In this document: positions 7,634 to 15,801 of the stretch, one piece after another
Numbering within the stretch: position 1 is the stretch's first letter
Layout of the letters: each line of letters begins with the position of its first letter
Translations under genes and position numbers: made by a program
Notes under the pieces: generated by a model
The model's input: the letters and a program-made list of their open reading frames with translations, nothing else
Databases searched by the model: none
What the model was told of the DNA's origin: nothing
NCBI RefSeq assembly: GCF_001884135.1
Contig: NZ_MAOC01000004.1
Location: forward strand, 84,013-148,012
Length of the DNA: 64,000 nucleotides
Reading direction: 5' to 3'
Origin: Bacillus nitratireducens
Lineage (GTDB): Bacteria > Bacillota > Bacilli > Bacillales > Bacillaceae_G

Positions 7634-8017
7634 ATGAAAAAACAGACAAGTATCACGATTTTAAATACGCTAATCATTAGCACCTTAGTATTCAATTTGT
7701 TTATTTTCACATCGAGAATGAGCTTTTTACCTTGGTATATTGAAGATGGATGGGAATATTTAGGATTATTATTTACATCCTTTATTTTCTTACTTTGCTT
7801 CTTTCAATCTTCGAAGCTTCATAAAGATGGAAAGTTAACTGCGCTACAAAAGTTCATTCCACTTGCTTCTGCCGCACTTTCAATCTTTGTTCTTATCACT
7901 CCATCAAGTGATTTTATGACTATATTAGCCAATCTGATCAATACAATCATATTAACAATTTATATAATTGTATTTCAGACAATGCCTAATGTAAGTAATA
8001 AGGAGTTATTACATTAA
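7634..8017 (+). CDS. Small four-helix membrane protein
   Basis: 127 residues with four predicted transmembrane segments (about residues 8-28, 42-60, 75-92 and 95-117), a short cytoplasmic loop (SSKLHKDGKLTALQK) and few charged residues. I do not recognise the family. ATG at 7634 follows CGGAG at ten bases. It lies behind the XRE regulator gene, separated by a shortened repeat element, and ends in a strong terminator, so the two likely form an operon in which the regulator controls the membrane protein. Such HTH/membrane pairs are sometimes immunity or stress modules; that is only an inference. Confidence 0.6.
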   Translation: MKKQTSITILNTLIISTLVFNLFIFTSRMSFLPWYIEDGWEYLGLLFTSFIFLLCFFQSSKLHKDGKLTALQKFIPLASAALSIFVLITPSSDFMTILANLINTIILTIYIIVFQTMPNVSNKELLH

Positions 8018-8053
8018 AAGGGAGAGTTATTTTACAAAATAACTCTCCCTTTT
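8016..8053. terminator. Bidirectional terminator
   Basis: An 18-bp perfect stem (AAAAGGGAGAGTTATTTT with its complement) and a two-base spacer between convergent genes. It overlaps the stop codon of the upstream gene. Confidence 0.92.
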
Positions 8054-8088
8054 ATACTACTCTCAATAACCATAAACCTTTATTCTAT

Positions 8089-8688
8089 TTACTTACTCAT
8101 CACTGTACTTCTTCTTTGCTTATACAAGTAAGCACCACTCGCAACAACAAAAACAAGCCCGCAAAAATACACGCCATACTCTATCGCAATCGCTACAATC
8201 TTGTTAATGTGTTGTCCAAATAATGAACCGAGTACAAAGTAAACGAGTGTCCAAACAAACCCTGTTGTATAGGAATACAAGGCATACATCTTAAATGACA
8301 TGTTATTCATTCCAACTAAATACGGTACAATATGTCTTACAACTGGTATGAAGTAACTTGTGACTAACGCATAATGGCCATACTTCTCTACCATTTGTTG
8401 AGATTTCAAAAGATATTTCGCTTTTTTCTTTTTCATTAGCTTATCAAGTACTTTTGTACCAAATATTTTCCCTAATATATAACCTAATGATAGCCCAGAT
8501 ACGACACCTAAATATGTTAATAAAAACGCTGGAATGACACTTAATATCCCTAGTGAAGATACAAAACCACCACTCATTACAATCATTTCATCTGGAATTG
8601 GCATACCGATAATACCTAACCATAAGCAGAAAAATAATGCCCCATAACCGTACTGCTCAATATAAGATAATAATTCGTGCAATTCCAT
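8089..8688 (-). CDS. DedA-family membrane protein
   Basis: 199 residues with four to five membrane segments and the DedA/VTT signatures: FLCLWLGIIGMPIPDEMIVMSGG near residues 19-42 (the E/D-containing re-entrant loop) and GHYALVTSYFIPVVRHIVPYLVGMNNMSFKMYALYSYTTG (F-x-P-x-x-R and G-x-N-x-M). DedA proteins are membrane transporters, several of which recycle undecaprenyl phosphate or flip phospholipids such as phosphatidylethanolamine. The start ATG overlaps the stop of the upstream methyltransferase gene by one base (TAATG), so the two are translationally coupled and read from the TTAAGAAA-box promoter P3. The context suggests a lipid-based response to membrane stress. Confidence 0.9.
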   Translation of the reverse strand: MELHELLSYIEQYGYGALFFCLWLGIIGMPIPDEMIVMSGGFVSSLGILSVIPAFLLTYLGVVSGLSLGYILGKIFGTKVLDKLMKKKKAKYLLKSQQMVEKYGHYALVTSYFIPVVRHIVPYLVGMNNMSFKMYALYSYTTGFVWTLVYFVLGSLFGQHINKIVAIAIEYGVYFCGLVFVVASGAYLYKQRRSTVMSK

Positions 8689-9266
8689 TATGCATACGCT
8701 CTCCTTAGCCCTTTTTTACAGCTAAAGACGTAAGCTGGCGGGAAATTGAGCCACACTTTTTCGAGTGTAATTTCAGGAAAGAAATGCTGTATAAATCCTT
8801 TTTTCACAAGTGAATATTGAAATGTAATAAATTCACCGTTCTCATGTATCGCCTCCATTACATTGTTTAAAATGCGCTTTGAAACTTCTTCTGGTAAAGA
8901 AGTAAAAGGCAATCCTGATAAGACATAATCGATGTAGTCTATATTTAACTCTTTCATATACTTCTTTATATTTTCCGCTGAACCGTGTATAACAATGACG
9001 TTCTGCTCATTTTTAAACTTTCTCGTTAACTCTTTGCAAAACACTTCATTAATTTCAATAAGAAGAAATATTGTCTCCTTCTTCTTTCTCTTCATAATTT
9101 CTTTCGTAAAAACACCTGTACCAGGCCCTAACTCTACGATACATTTCGCTCTATTAAAATCAATAATATTTACCATTTTCTTTGCTAATATTTTTGAACT
9201 TGGCGCAACTGCACCAGTATGTTTCGGATGTTTAATAAATTCATGTAAGAATGTTATGAGCTGCAC
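8688..9266 (-). CDS. Phospholipid N-methyltransferase-like class I SAM methyltransferase
   Basis: About 192 residues. SAM motif I is visible (CIVELGPGTGVFTKEI), followed by an acidic motif II (FLLIEIN), motif III (VIVIHGSAENIKKYM) and a motif IV LSGLPFTSLP. This PFTSLP variant and the N-terminal HPKHTGAVAPSSKILAKKM are shared with PmtA-type phospholipid N-methyltransferases and rRNA-dimethylase-like relatives. The likely role is membrane-lipid head-group methylation, though a different small substrate is possible. I place the start at the GTG at 9266 because GGGGAGAGG lies five bases upstream; the frame is open to a TTG at 9290 without a ribosome binding site. It is coupled to dedA and preceded by promoter P3. 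Confidence 0.75.
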   Translation of the reverse strand: MQLITFLHEFIKHPKHTGAVAPSSKILAKKMVNIIDFNRAKCIVELGPGTGVFTKEIMKRKKKETIFLLIEINEVFCKELTRKFKNEQNVIVIHGSAENIKKYMKELNIDYIDYVLSGLPFTSLPEEVSKRILNNVMEAIHENGEFITFQYSLVKKGFIQHFFPEITLEKVWLNFPPAYVFSCKKGLRRAYA

Positions 9267-9310
9267 ATAAACCTCTCCCCATTCGTTCAATAGTTTTTAA
9301 CTTGTTTCTA

Positions 9311-9365
9311 AGTATAACTATCGTTTCTTAATAAAAATTGAGGAGATTTCTTAAGATTTTATGAA
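9311..9365 (-). promoter_or_regulatory. TTAAGAAA-box promoter P3, upstream of methyltransferase-dedA
   Basis: On the minus strand: a degenerate box TCATAAAA (9365-9358), 3 bases, TTAAGAAA (9354-9347), 15 bases, TTAAGAAA (9331-9324), 7 bases, TATACT (9316-9311). Spacing is the same as P1 and P2. The methyltransferase start is about 44 bases downstream of the -10. Confidence 0.72.
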
Positions 9366-9373
9366 GAATTAAA

Positions 9374-9404
9374 AAACAGCCACCGCCTATAGCGATAGCT
9401 GCTC
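9374..9404 (-). terminator. Terminator of ABC module 2
   Basis: On the minus strand GCAGCTATCGC pairs, with G-U pairs, with GGCGGTGGCTGT and is followed by TTTTTT. It lies just past the permease stop codon. Confidence 0.75.
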
Positions 9405-9409
9405 ATTTA

Positions 9410-11359
9410 TTACTTCGCGCTCACAATCTTATAATAAGAGCGAACTGTTAAGAAGTAATATCCAATATAAATGACGCCATATACTCCGATACTAATTAGA
9501 AGCGGAATCATAATTTCAAATGGTAATAAATTTGCTAAGCCTTTTAGTGCAAATAAGCTATGCAGAATTCCGATTACTAACGGAATCGCAAAGATAAAGC
9601 TTACTTGTTTTGCAATAGCTTTTTTCATTTCTTGTTTCGTTACACCAACTTTACGAAGTACAACGTAACGCTCACGATCTGCATTTGCTTCAGTTAATTG
9701 CTTAAAGTAAATAATAGAGCCTGTTGCCAGTAAGAATACAAGTCCTAAGAACATTCCGATGAACATCATAAGTCCCGTTCCTTCAAGCCCCATTTGGAAA
9801 CCAGTATAGAAATCTCTAAATGATGGTACCATTTCTGATTCACCAACTGGCATCACTTTTGCTAACTTTTCTGTTACTACTTTACTGTTTCTTTCATCTT
9901 TTACATCAATATTTTTTACAGTACGTGTTCCAAATGCTTGCTTCGCCTGTTCATACATTTCATCTGAAACGACAATCACTAATTCACCTAAGTTCGTAAT
10001 TGCTGTATTATTTGCACCTTGAATCGTTAATGTCTTCGTTTCATTGCCAATTTGGAATACTGCTTTACTTCCTTTATATTGAGGACTAAACTCATACCCT
10101 TCAATATAAGAACTGTCATATATAAATGCTTCACCAGTAGCTACATTCACTGTTTCTGCATCGATTTTTTTAGCAAGTTTATTAAATTCGGACTGAGACA
10201 TAAACTGATATTTCTCTGAAATCGTGTAGTTTAGATTGAGAATGAAGTCCACTTTATCCCCTTCAAACTTCCCTTTTACAGGAACCGTCTCAATTTCAAA
10301 TTGATCTTTGACAGGGTGATTCGCCTTCTCTTCAGCAAGGATCGCATTTACTTTCTTATCTAGCTCTTCATCTTTTTTCTCATAAGAATAACTGTACGGC
10401 GCAGCTACTTTTGATTGTGTAAATGTATTGTAATACATCGTAACTGACGTACCAACCGCTGTTAATGTTACTGCACTTAAAATAGAAATTGTCGCCAGTG
10501 ACTTTGCATTTCCTTTAATACGATATAGTAACTGTGACGTCGTTACCATATTCATACCGTTATAAAACGATGATTTATTATTTTTTGCACGTTTTAATAC
10601 GAATACTGTAAAGAACATAAATAGTAAGTACGTACCTAATACTGTCGCCAGTAAAATGTAAAGTGCGACTACCATAAAGTCGGCATACTTAAGTGCTTTC
10701 ATATACATTAATGCTAAGAAATAACCTGAACCGATTAAGAAAACTGAAATTAATGCCATAATTACTGACCCTTTTGGCATTGCTTCTCCTTCACGTTCAG
10801 CGCGGAAAAGTTCAATTAGCTTGAATCGATAAATTAAACGATATCCTTGAAGTGATGTATACAATATAATCACAAAGAAAATAATTGCTGTATCAACAAT
10901 TGCAGCCATCGGTACTTCAAAATGTACATTTAAGTTTAATCCCATCATGCTTACTAATAATTCAAGGAATAGTTTCGAAAGGACGCTACCAATCGCAATC
11001 CCTATAATTAAAGACATTAATCCCATTAACATGTTTTCATAAAAGAGCATTTTACCGATCTGTCTTTTACGAATACCAAGTAACGAATATAGTCCAACTT
11101 CTTTTTTACGCTTTCGTGTAAAGAAGCCGTTCGAATATATAATGAACACCGCTACGAATATAATTAGCATGACACTTGAAACTTGAAACGCACCGCTAAT
11201 TTTTTTAGAACCTTCCGCAGCTTTTTCCATTTGTGAATTGTACTGCAACGCCTTAAATGTAAAATAAATGACGATGCTAAATATCATAGATGCAAAATAT
11301 ACAAAGTAGTCTTTAAAGTTCCGCTGTATGTTGCGGAGGGCAATGCTAGATAAGGTCAT
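9410..11359 (-). CDS. FtsX-type (BceB-like) ABC transporter permease, module 2
   Basis: 649 residues and closely similar over its length to the permease at 3449-5371: the same opening (SIALRNIQRNFKDYFVYFASMIFSIVIYFTF), the FFTRKRKKEVGLYSLLGIRKRQIGKMLFYENM motif, a divergent extracellular domain at about residues 315-530, and a conserved C-terminal helix block ending in VRSYYKIVSAK. The membrane parts are much better conserved than the extracellular domain, which suggests that the two modules recognise different peptides. It overlaps its ATPase gene by 14 bases. Unlike module 1, its promoter region lacks the TTAAGAAA boxes and faces a divergent AraC-type regulator. Confidence 0.88.
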   Translation of the reverse strand: MTLSSIALRNIQRNFKDYFVYFASMIFSIVIYFTFKALQYNSQMEKAAEGSKKISGAFQVSSVMLIIFVAVFIIYSNGFFTRKRKKEVGLYSLLGIRKRQIGKMLFYENMLMGLMSLIIGIAIGSVLSKLFLELLVSMMGLNLNVHFEVPMAAIVDTAIIFFVIILYTSLQGYRLIYRFKLIELFRAEREGEAMPKGSVIMALISVFLIGSGYFLALMYMKALKYADFMVVALYILLATVLGTYLLFMFFTVFVLKRAKNNKSSFYNGMNMVTTSQLLYRIKGNAKSLATISILSAVTLTAVGTSVTMYYNTFTQSKVAAPYSYSYEKKDEELDKKVNAILAEEKANHPVKDQFEIETVPVKGKFEGDKVDFILNLNYTISEKYQFMSQSEFNKLAKKIDAETVNVATGEAFIYDSSYIEGYEFSPQYKGSKAVFQIGNETKTLTIQGANNTAITNLGELVIVVSDEMYEQAKQAFGTRTVKNIDVKDERNSKVVTEKLAKVMPVGESEMVPSFRDFYTGFQMGLEGTGLMMFIGMFLGLVFLLATGSIIYFKQLTEANADRERYVVLRKVGVTKQEMKKAIAKQVSFIFAIPLVIGILHSLFALKGLANLLPFEIMIPLLISIGVYGVIYIGYYFLTVRSYYKIVSAK

Positions 11360-12116
11360 CAGCCATACCTCCAGAAATAGAAGACATTACGTCAACGACT
11401 TTTTGGAAGAATTGTTTACGCGTTAATTCACCGCGGTGTAATTCTTTATATAACTCACCATCTTTAATGAAAATAACTCGTTTACAATAACTCGCCGCAA
11501 ATGCATCGTGTGTTACCATTAAAATTGTAGAGTTATCATATTCATTTAACGACTTCATACTTTCTAATAAATCTGTCGCTGATTTAGAATCAAGTGCTCC
11601 AGTCGGCTCGTCCCCAAATATCATACTAGGACTTGTAACGATCGCGCGCGATGCTGCGCAGCGCTGCTTCTGTCCACCAGATACTTGATATGGGAACTGA
11701 CTTAAAATATGATCAATACCGAATTTCTTTGAGATTTCAAGAACGCGGCGATCAATCTCACTCGCTTTCACCTTTGATAACGCAAGAGGTAACGCAATAT
11801 TCTCTTTCACCGTTAACGTATCTAATAAGTTATAATCTTGGAAAATGAAACCTAAATGATCACGGCGGAATAACGCCAGCTTATCATCGTTCATCTTCAC
11901 GATATCTTTTCCATCAATTAAAATTTCACCGTTCGTCGCATTATCAATTGTAGAAAGAACATTTAAAAGAGTCGTCTTACCCGAACCAGAAGGTCCCATA
12001 ATTCCAACGAACTCCCCTTCTTTTACTTGTAAGTTAATACCTTTTAAAGCTGCAAATTTATTCCCACCTGTGTCATATACTTTTTCAATATTTTTTGCTT
12101 CTAACACTGTTTTCAT
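11346..12116 (-). CDS. BceA-like ABC transporter ATPase, module 2
   Basis: 256 residues from the ATG at 12116, matching the length and N-terminus (MKTVLEAK) of the module 1 ATPase (MKTMLEAK). GAGGG lies eight bases upstream of this ATG; the frame extends five codons further to 12131 without a better site. It has Walker A GPSGSGKTTLL, signature SGGQKQR, Walker B MIFGDEPTGALDSKSA and the same C-terminal RGELTRKQFFQKVVDVMSSISGG tail. It probably powers the overlapping permease in antimicrobial-peptide sensing or removal. The upstream region holds one of two 28-bp dyads shared with the divergent AraC-type gene. Confidence 0.92.
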   Translation of the reverse strand: MKTVLEAKNIEKVYDTGGNKFAALKGINLQVKEGEFVGIMGPSGSGKTTLLNVLSTIDNATNGEILIDGKDIVKMNDDKLALFRRDHLGFIFQDYNLLDTLTVKENIALPLALSKVKASEIDRRVLEISKKFGIDHILSQFPYQVSGGQKQRCAASRAIVTSPSMIFGDEPTGALDSKSATDLLESMKSLNEYDNSTILMVTHDAFAASYCKRVIFIKDGELYKELHRGELTRKQFFQKVVDVMSSISGGMADDLI

Positions 12117-12190
12117 CTCGACATCCCTCATTTCTTCTATTCTCTATTTTCAACTATATACACTCTCTACTCTTGCCACTATCGATGTTT

Positions 12191-12218
12191 CTTACACAAA
12201 CATGACAGTTATGTAAGG
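12191..12218. promoter_or_regulatory. Dyad operator copy 1 (ABC module 2 side)
   Basis: CTTACA-N15-TGTAAGG. The internal spacer shares AACAT-n-ACA-n-TT with the second copy at 12308-12335; 23 of 28 positions are identical. It lies about 75 bases upstream of the ATPase start. A regulator that binds both copies is implied. Confidence 0.7.
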
Positions 12219-12307
12219 CACATAAGCGGAGAAATCAAAATTTAACCTAATGAGCTAAAGTACTTTGTTACTATAACATTGGGATATCATACCATCCATT
12301 CATTCTC

Positions 12308-12335
12308 CTTACAGGAACATTACAATTTTGTAAGG
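12308..12335. promoter_or_regulatory. Dyad operator copy 2 (AraC side)
   Basis: CTTACA-N15-TGTAAGG, with an inner palindrome TTACAA-TT-TTGTAA at 12320-12333. It lies about 88 bases upstream of the AraC-type start codon and exactly 117 bases from copy 1. Confidence 0.7.
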
Positions 12336-12422
12336 TTAAAAATGCCCCCTACAAAGTTGTGCATGAAATGTCGGATGGAGCTATTTCATTCTTGCTATTC
12401 TATATACGAAGGAGGTCATAGT

Positions 12423-13295
12423 ATGGATTCACTTAAAAACATGAATGCTGCAATGCAGTATATTGAAGACAACCTTACACACGAAATTGATTTTAAAGAA
12501 GTGGCAAAAATAGCTTTCTGCTCCGAATATCATTTCAAAAGAATGTTTTCTTTTTTAGCTGGCATATCACTATCAGAATATATTCGCTGTAGACGTCTTA
12601 CTCTTGCTGCCTTTGAACTAAAAGATAGCGATGCAAAAGTCATTGATGTCGCTATAAAATATGGATACAACTCACCAGATTCATTTACACGTGCATTTCA
12701 AAATTTGCACGGAATAACACCTTCCAAAGCTCGAAGTACTAGTCGTTCTTTGAAAGCTTATTCACCAATGACCTTCCAACTATCTATTCAAGGAGGAAAT
12801 GAAATGAACTATCGAATTGAAGAAAAAGAGCCTTTTCAAATCATTGGTATACAAAAACGAGTACCGATTGTTTTTAATGGTGTAAACGAAGAAATTGCTT
12901 CTATGTGGAAAAGTTTAGATCCGGGGGCTATCCAAACATTAAAGTCCCTTTCAAATATTGAACCTACTGGAATTATTAGTGCCTCTACTAACTTTTCTGA
13001 AGGAAGAATGGAGGAGAAAGGAGAACTCGATCATTATATTGGGGTAGCCACAACAAAAACTTGTCCAGAGCAATTCAAACAACTTGAAGTCGCAGCTTCA
13101 ACGTGGGCTATATTTGAAGCTATCGGTCCATTTCCTGATGCATTACAAAATGTGTGGGGACGTATTTATTCCGAATGGTTCCCTTCTTCGAACTATGAAC
13201 TAGCGGAAGGACCGGAAATATTGTGGAATGAACAGAAAGATATATCGTCGCCGAATTTCAGAAGCGAGATATGGGTACCTGTTTTAAAAAAGTAA
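12423..13295 (+). CDS. AraC-family regulator with C-terminal GyrI-like ligand-binding domain
   Basis: 290 residues. Two HTH motifs lie in the first 105 residues ([19 protein letters not shown] and [32 protein letters not shown]), as in AraC/XylS proteins. The remaining part, from about residue 130, has the Rob/SbmC/GyrI-like effector fold: [18 protein letters not shown] at its start and [39 protein letters not shown] near its end, typical of small-molecule-sensing domains. The start is the ATG at 12423 with GGAGG upstream; the frame is open back to 12279 without a ribosome site. It is divergent from ABC module 2, with a pair of identical-geometry dyads between them, so it probably controls that transporter and itself. 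Confidence 0.88.
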   Translation: MDSLKNMNAAMQYIEDNLTHEIDFKEVAKIAFCSEYHFKRMFSFLAGISLSEYIRCRRLTLAAFELKDSDAKVIDVAIKYGYNSPDSFTRAFQNLHGITPSKARSTSRSLKAYSPMTFQLSIQGGNEMNYRIEEKEPFQIIGIQKRVPIVFNGVNEEIASMWKSLDPGAIQTLKSLSNIEPTGIISASTNFSEGRMEEKGELDHYIGVATTKTCPEQFKQLEVAASTWAIFEAIGPFPDALQNVWGRIYSEWFPSSNYELAEGPEILWNEQKDISSPNFRSEIWVPVLKK

Positions 13296-13321
13296 TATAA
13301 AGGTCTAAAATTTTTCAAAAT

Positions 13322-13362
13322 AAAGAAGCTGCTCTTCCTCTTTAAAGGAAAAGCAGCTTTTT
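13322..13362. terminator. Bidirectional terminator
   Basis: AAGCTGCT-c-TTCCT pairs with AGGAA-a-AGCAGCTT and is followed by a T run, between the convergent AraC gene and the ABC-2 permease gene. Confidence 0.85.
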
Positions 13363-14935
13363 ATTTTATACTTCTTCTCGACTCGTTCTTATACAAGAAA
13401 ATAGTAATAATCGCAAGCACTATAACAACTACAAAAGTAAATACTCTGTAGTTCGAGATCGTAGCAGTACCGATTAACAAGGCAGGTATAACAGCAGTAA
13501 TTAAGCCACCAAACATACCGACAAACGATCCTACACTTTGTTTTACTATTTGAGTTTCTGATATCCAATCATAATAACCAAATCGATTATTAATAAAAAT
13601 CCCCCATACTGCCGAAAAAAATGAATATGCTATCGGTGTTATTACGATTAAAAGGGAACTCCAAACATCTAGTTTTAATCCTATTATCAATAATACGGCA
13701 CTAATAATTGATGCAGGTATACTTAATGAAAGATTCACAAGAATTTTACTGTCATAGATCATCTTTGGCGCTATAGGCAACGACTTAATAATCCATACAT
13801 TTTTTCCTTCTAATGACAATGACACACATGTTGTACACGTCATCGAAATAGCTGCTGCAACAGCAAATGGCGCAACCTTCTGCAACAGGGTCTCAATTCC
13901 AGGGTACTCTATTAATTGACTTGGTCCTACTACAACTATAGCTAGCGCGAAAGCTAGCGCCATCACGACTCCCATTCCACTATTTATGACATACACTGTA
14001 GAAGAAAAGAAACGCTTCATCTCTTTTTTATACAATGCGGCCAATACACTTTCTTTTCTCATACTATGAATCTCATAATTTGAAAGCATATGATAAGTGG
14101 TAATCCCTGTGTTTATTTGCTTATATTTTAGTGAAAGTATTTTTACAAAAAGATAATACCAAATAACTGATATCCCAACAAACAGGATGAAAGCCACAAT
14201 ATCAACATTAACAATTGCTTTTTGAAACATATTAGCTAATGGGTAAACTTTAGTTAATTGCTCTGAAACAATTGCACCCATTCCATTCATATCATTAAGG
14301 CTATATTGAGCATTTCCGCTTTTTAGCATAAAGAAACCGAATGTAATAATTACTATAAAACTTAAAGTCGTAGTTATTTTATTCGTATTTTTAAATTTAG
14401 AAGCGATTGCCGTAATAGCAGCTCCAAAGATCGCTGCTATTGTTGTTGGAATTAAAGATGCTATAAACATACTGATAAACCACATAAAGTAAAAAGAAAC
14501 TGATGGCCTCTCATGTATGCCATAAACAACTCCCATTGGTAGCATGATTATGATTGAAAAGAGTGTATTCAGCATATATAAATACAAAAACCTACTTGTA
14601 ATAACAGTACTTACACGAATCGGTAATGACATTAAAAGATCGTAATCCTTAAAAGCAAAAATCTCTCCATTTGCCTTAAATATAGTGAAAAACAACGTCA
14701 ATACACTGCTAATAACTAGTGCATAAACTGGGATAATTTCACTTATTCCTAGTTTCACCAACCCATATGCTGAGGCACCACAATATAGCATTAACATGAC
14801 ACCAACTAAGACAATAGATGCTGAAAGTAAAATTTTATTCTGCTTCTTTTTCTTATCTTTTTCGTATTTAAAAGTATTTAAACCAAGCTGTGTTATCAAG
14901 CGTATTTTTAAAAGACCTAGACTACTAATATTCAT
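13361..14935 (-). CDS. ABC-2-type exporter membrane subunit (YthQ-like)
   Basis: About 524 residues, almost entirely hydrophobic, with roughly 12 membrane segments grouped in two halves and a cytoplasmic linker near residues 275-305 (YKQINTGITTYHMLSNYEIHSMRKESVLAALYKKEMKRFF). The segment FKANGEIFAFKDYDLLMSLPIRVSTVITSRFLYLYMLN is typical of large Firmicute exporters of the YthQ/EcsB kind. ATG at 14935 follows AAGGAG at seven bases and overlaps the end of the ATPase gene by 11 bases. With its partner it likely exports a hydrophobic or peptide substrate; the substrate is unknown. It sits among antimicrobial-peptide resistance genes, next to SdpRI. Confidence 0.8.
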   Translation of the reverse strand: MNISSLGLLKIRLITQLGLNTFKYEKDKKKKQNKILLSASIVLVGVMLMLYCGASAYGLVKLGISEIIPVYALVISSVLTLFFTIFKANGEIFAFKDYDLLMSLPIRVSTVITSRFLYLYMLNTLFSIIIMLPMGVVYGIHERPSVSFYFMWFISMFIASLIPTTIAAIFGAAITAIASKFKNTNKITTTLSFIVIITFGFFMLKSGNAQYSLNDMNGMGAIVSEQLTKVYPLANMFQKAIVNVDIVAFILFVGISVIWYYLFVKILSLKYKQINTGITTYHMLSNYEIHSMRKESVLAALYKKEMKRFFSSTVYVINSGMGVVMALAFALAIVVVGPSQLIEYPGIETLLQKVAPFAVAAAISMTCTTCVSLSLEGKNVWIIKSLPIAPKMIYDSKILVNLSLSIPASIISAVLLIIGLKLDVWSSLLIVITPIAYSFFSAVWGIFINNRFGYYDWISETQIVKQSVGSFVGMFGGLITAVIPALLIGTATISNYRVFTFVVVIVLAIITIFLYKNESRRSIK

Positions 14936-15641
14936 TAGCAAGCTCCTTCATAAAGAGCTCTTCCAATGAGCCTTCCTTTATTAAAGAATTCACTTCCCCT
15001 GAAAGTGCTAATTTCCCTCTATTAATCATCGCTATTTTATTACATAACTTCTCCGCCACATCTAAAACGTGCGTAGAAAAGAAAATCGCACTTCCCTTTT
15101 CACAAAGCTCCTTCATAATACCTTTCAATACTACAGCAGCCTTTGGATCAAGACCAACGAAAGGTTCATCTAAAACTAATAATTTCGGTTTATGCAAAAC
15201 CGCTGATATAATCGCCACTTTTTGTTTCATACCATGTGAATAAGAAGATATTAAATCACCTAGGTACGGTGTAATTTCAAAAGCATCTCCGTACTTTTGT
15301 ATCTCCTTTTCCCGATCTTTTGCAGACACCTTAAACACATCCGCAACAAAATTTAAATATTGAATTCCTGTTAATTGCTCATATAAATCTGGATTATCGG
15401 GAATATACGCCATTACTCTCTTGCATGCAATCGGATCCTTTTTTACTGAATATCCATCAACAAAAATTTCACCCTCTTCAAAATCTATAACTCCAACTAA
15501 CGACTTAATTGTTGTACTTTTCCCCGCACCGTTATGCCCAATAAATCCAAAGATATCTCCTGCTTGAACAGTAATATTTAACTGATCTACTGCTTTTTTG
15601 CCACCTTTGTATGTCTTGCTAAAATTTATAATTTCTAACAT
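14925..15641 (-). CDS. ABC-2-type transporter ATPase (YthP-like)
   Basis: 238 residues. Walker A GHNGAGKSTTIKSL (about 34-47), Q-loop replaced by AYIPDNPDLYEQLTG, a signature variant SSYSHGMKQK and Walker B LLVLDEPFVGLDPKA, then the switch STHVLD. These are standard for DrrA/CcmA-type ATPases of ABC-2 exporters. It is the first gene of a two-gene unit with the overlapping permease gene. ATG at 15641 follows GGGGG. The 160-base gap upstream holds a degenerate hairpin of the intergenic repeat family at 15700-15732. Confidence 0.9.
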   Translation of the reverse strand: MLEIINFSKTYKGGKKAVDQLNITVQAGDIFGFIGHNGAGKSTTIKSLVGVIDFEEGEIFVDGYSVKKDPIACKRVMAYIPDNPDLYEQLTGIQYLNFVADVFKVSAKDREKEIQKYGDAFEITPYLGDLISSYSHGMKQKVAIISAVLHKPKLLVLDEPFVGLDPKAAVVLKGIMKELCEKGSAIFFSTHVLDVAEKLCNKIAMINRGKLALSGEVNSLIKEGSLEELFMKELANEY

Positions 15642-15699
15642 GTGATTTCCCCCAAACTATCTTTTTAACTGAATTTTCAGACCTAAAAGCAAAAAATTT

Positions 15700-15732
15700 A
15701 CTCAGCGAGCTTTTTCGTTATCCCCACTGAGT
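15700..15732. repeat. Degenerate hairpin resembling the 5' stem of the structured repeat
   Basis: ACTCAG and CTGAGT bound a stem with TCCCCA and a TTTTTCGTT loop, comparable to the ATCAGTGGGGG...CCCCCACTGAT stem of the full elements. On the minus strand it is followed by TTTTTT and may terminate sdpI transcription. Confidence 0.4.
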
Positions 15733-15801
15733 ATTAAAATCTCTTAACACATAGAAACTATAAATATAAAATTTGACTAGTACAGTTCAATCCCTTATTG
15801 C

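Noticed and set aside
12279-12422. 48-codon N-terminal extension of the AraC-type regulator
   Set aside because: No ribosome site at 12279, the extension has no family resemblance, and it would place the dyad operator inside the coding region. The ATG at 12423 has GGAGG.
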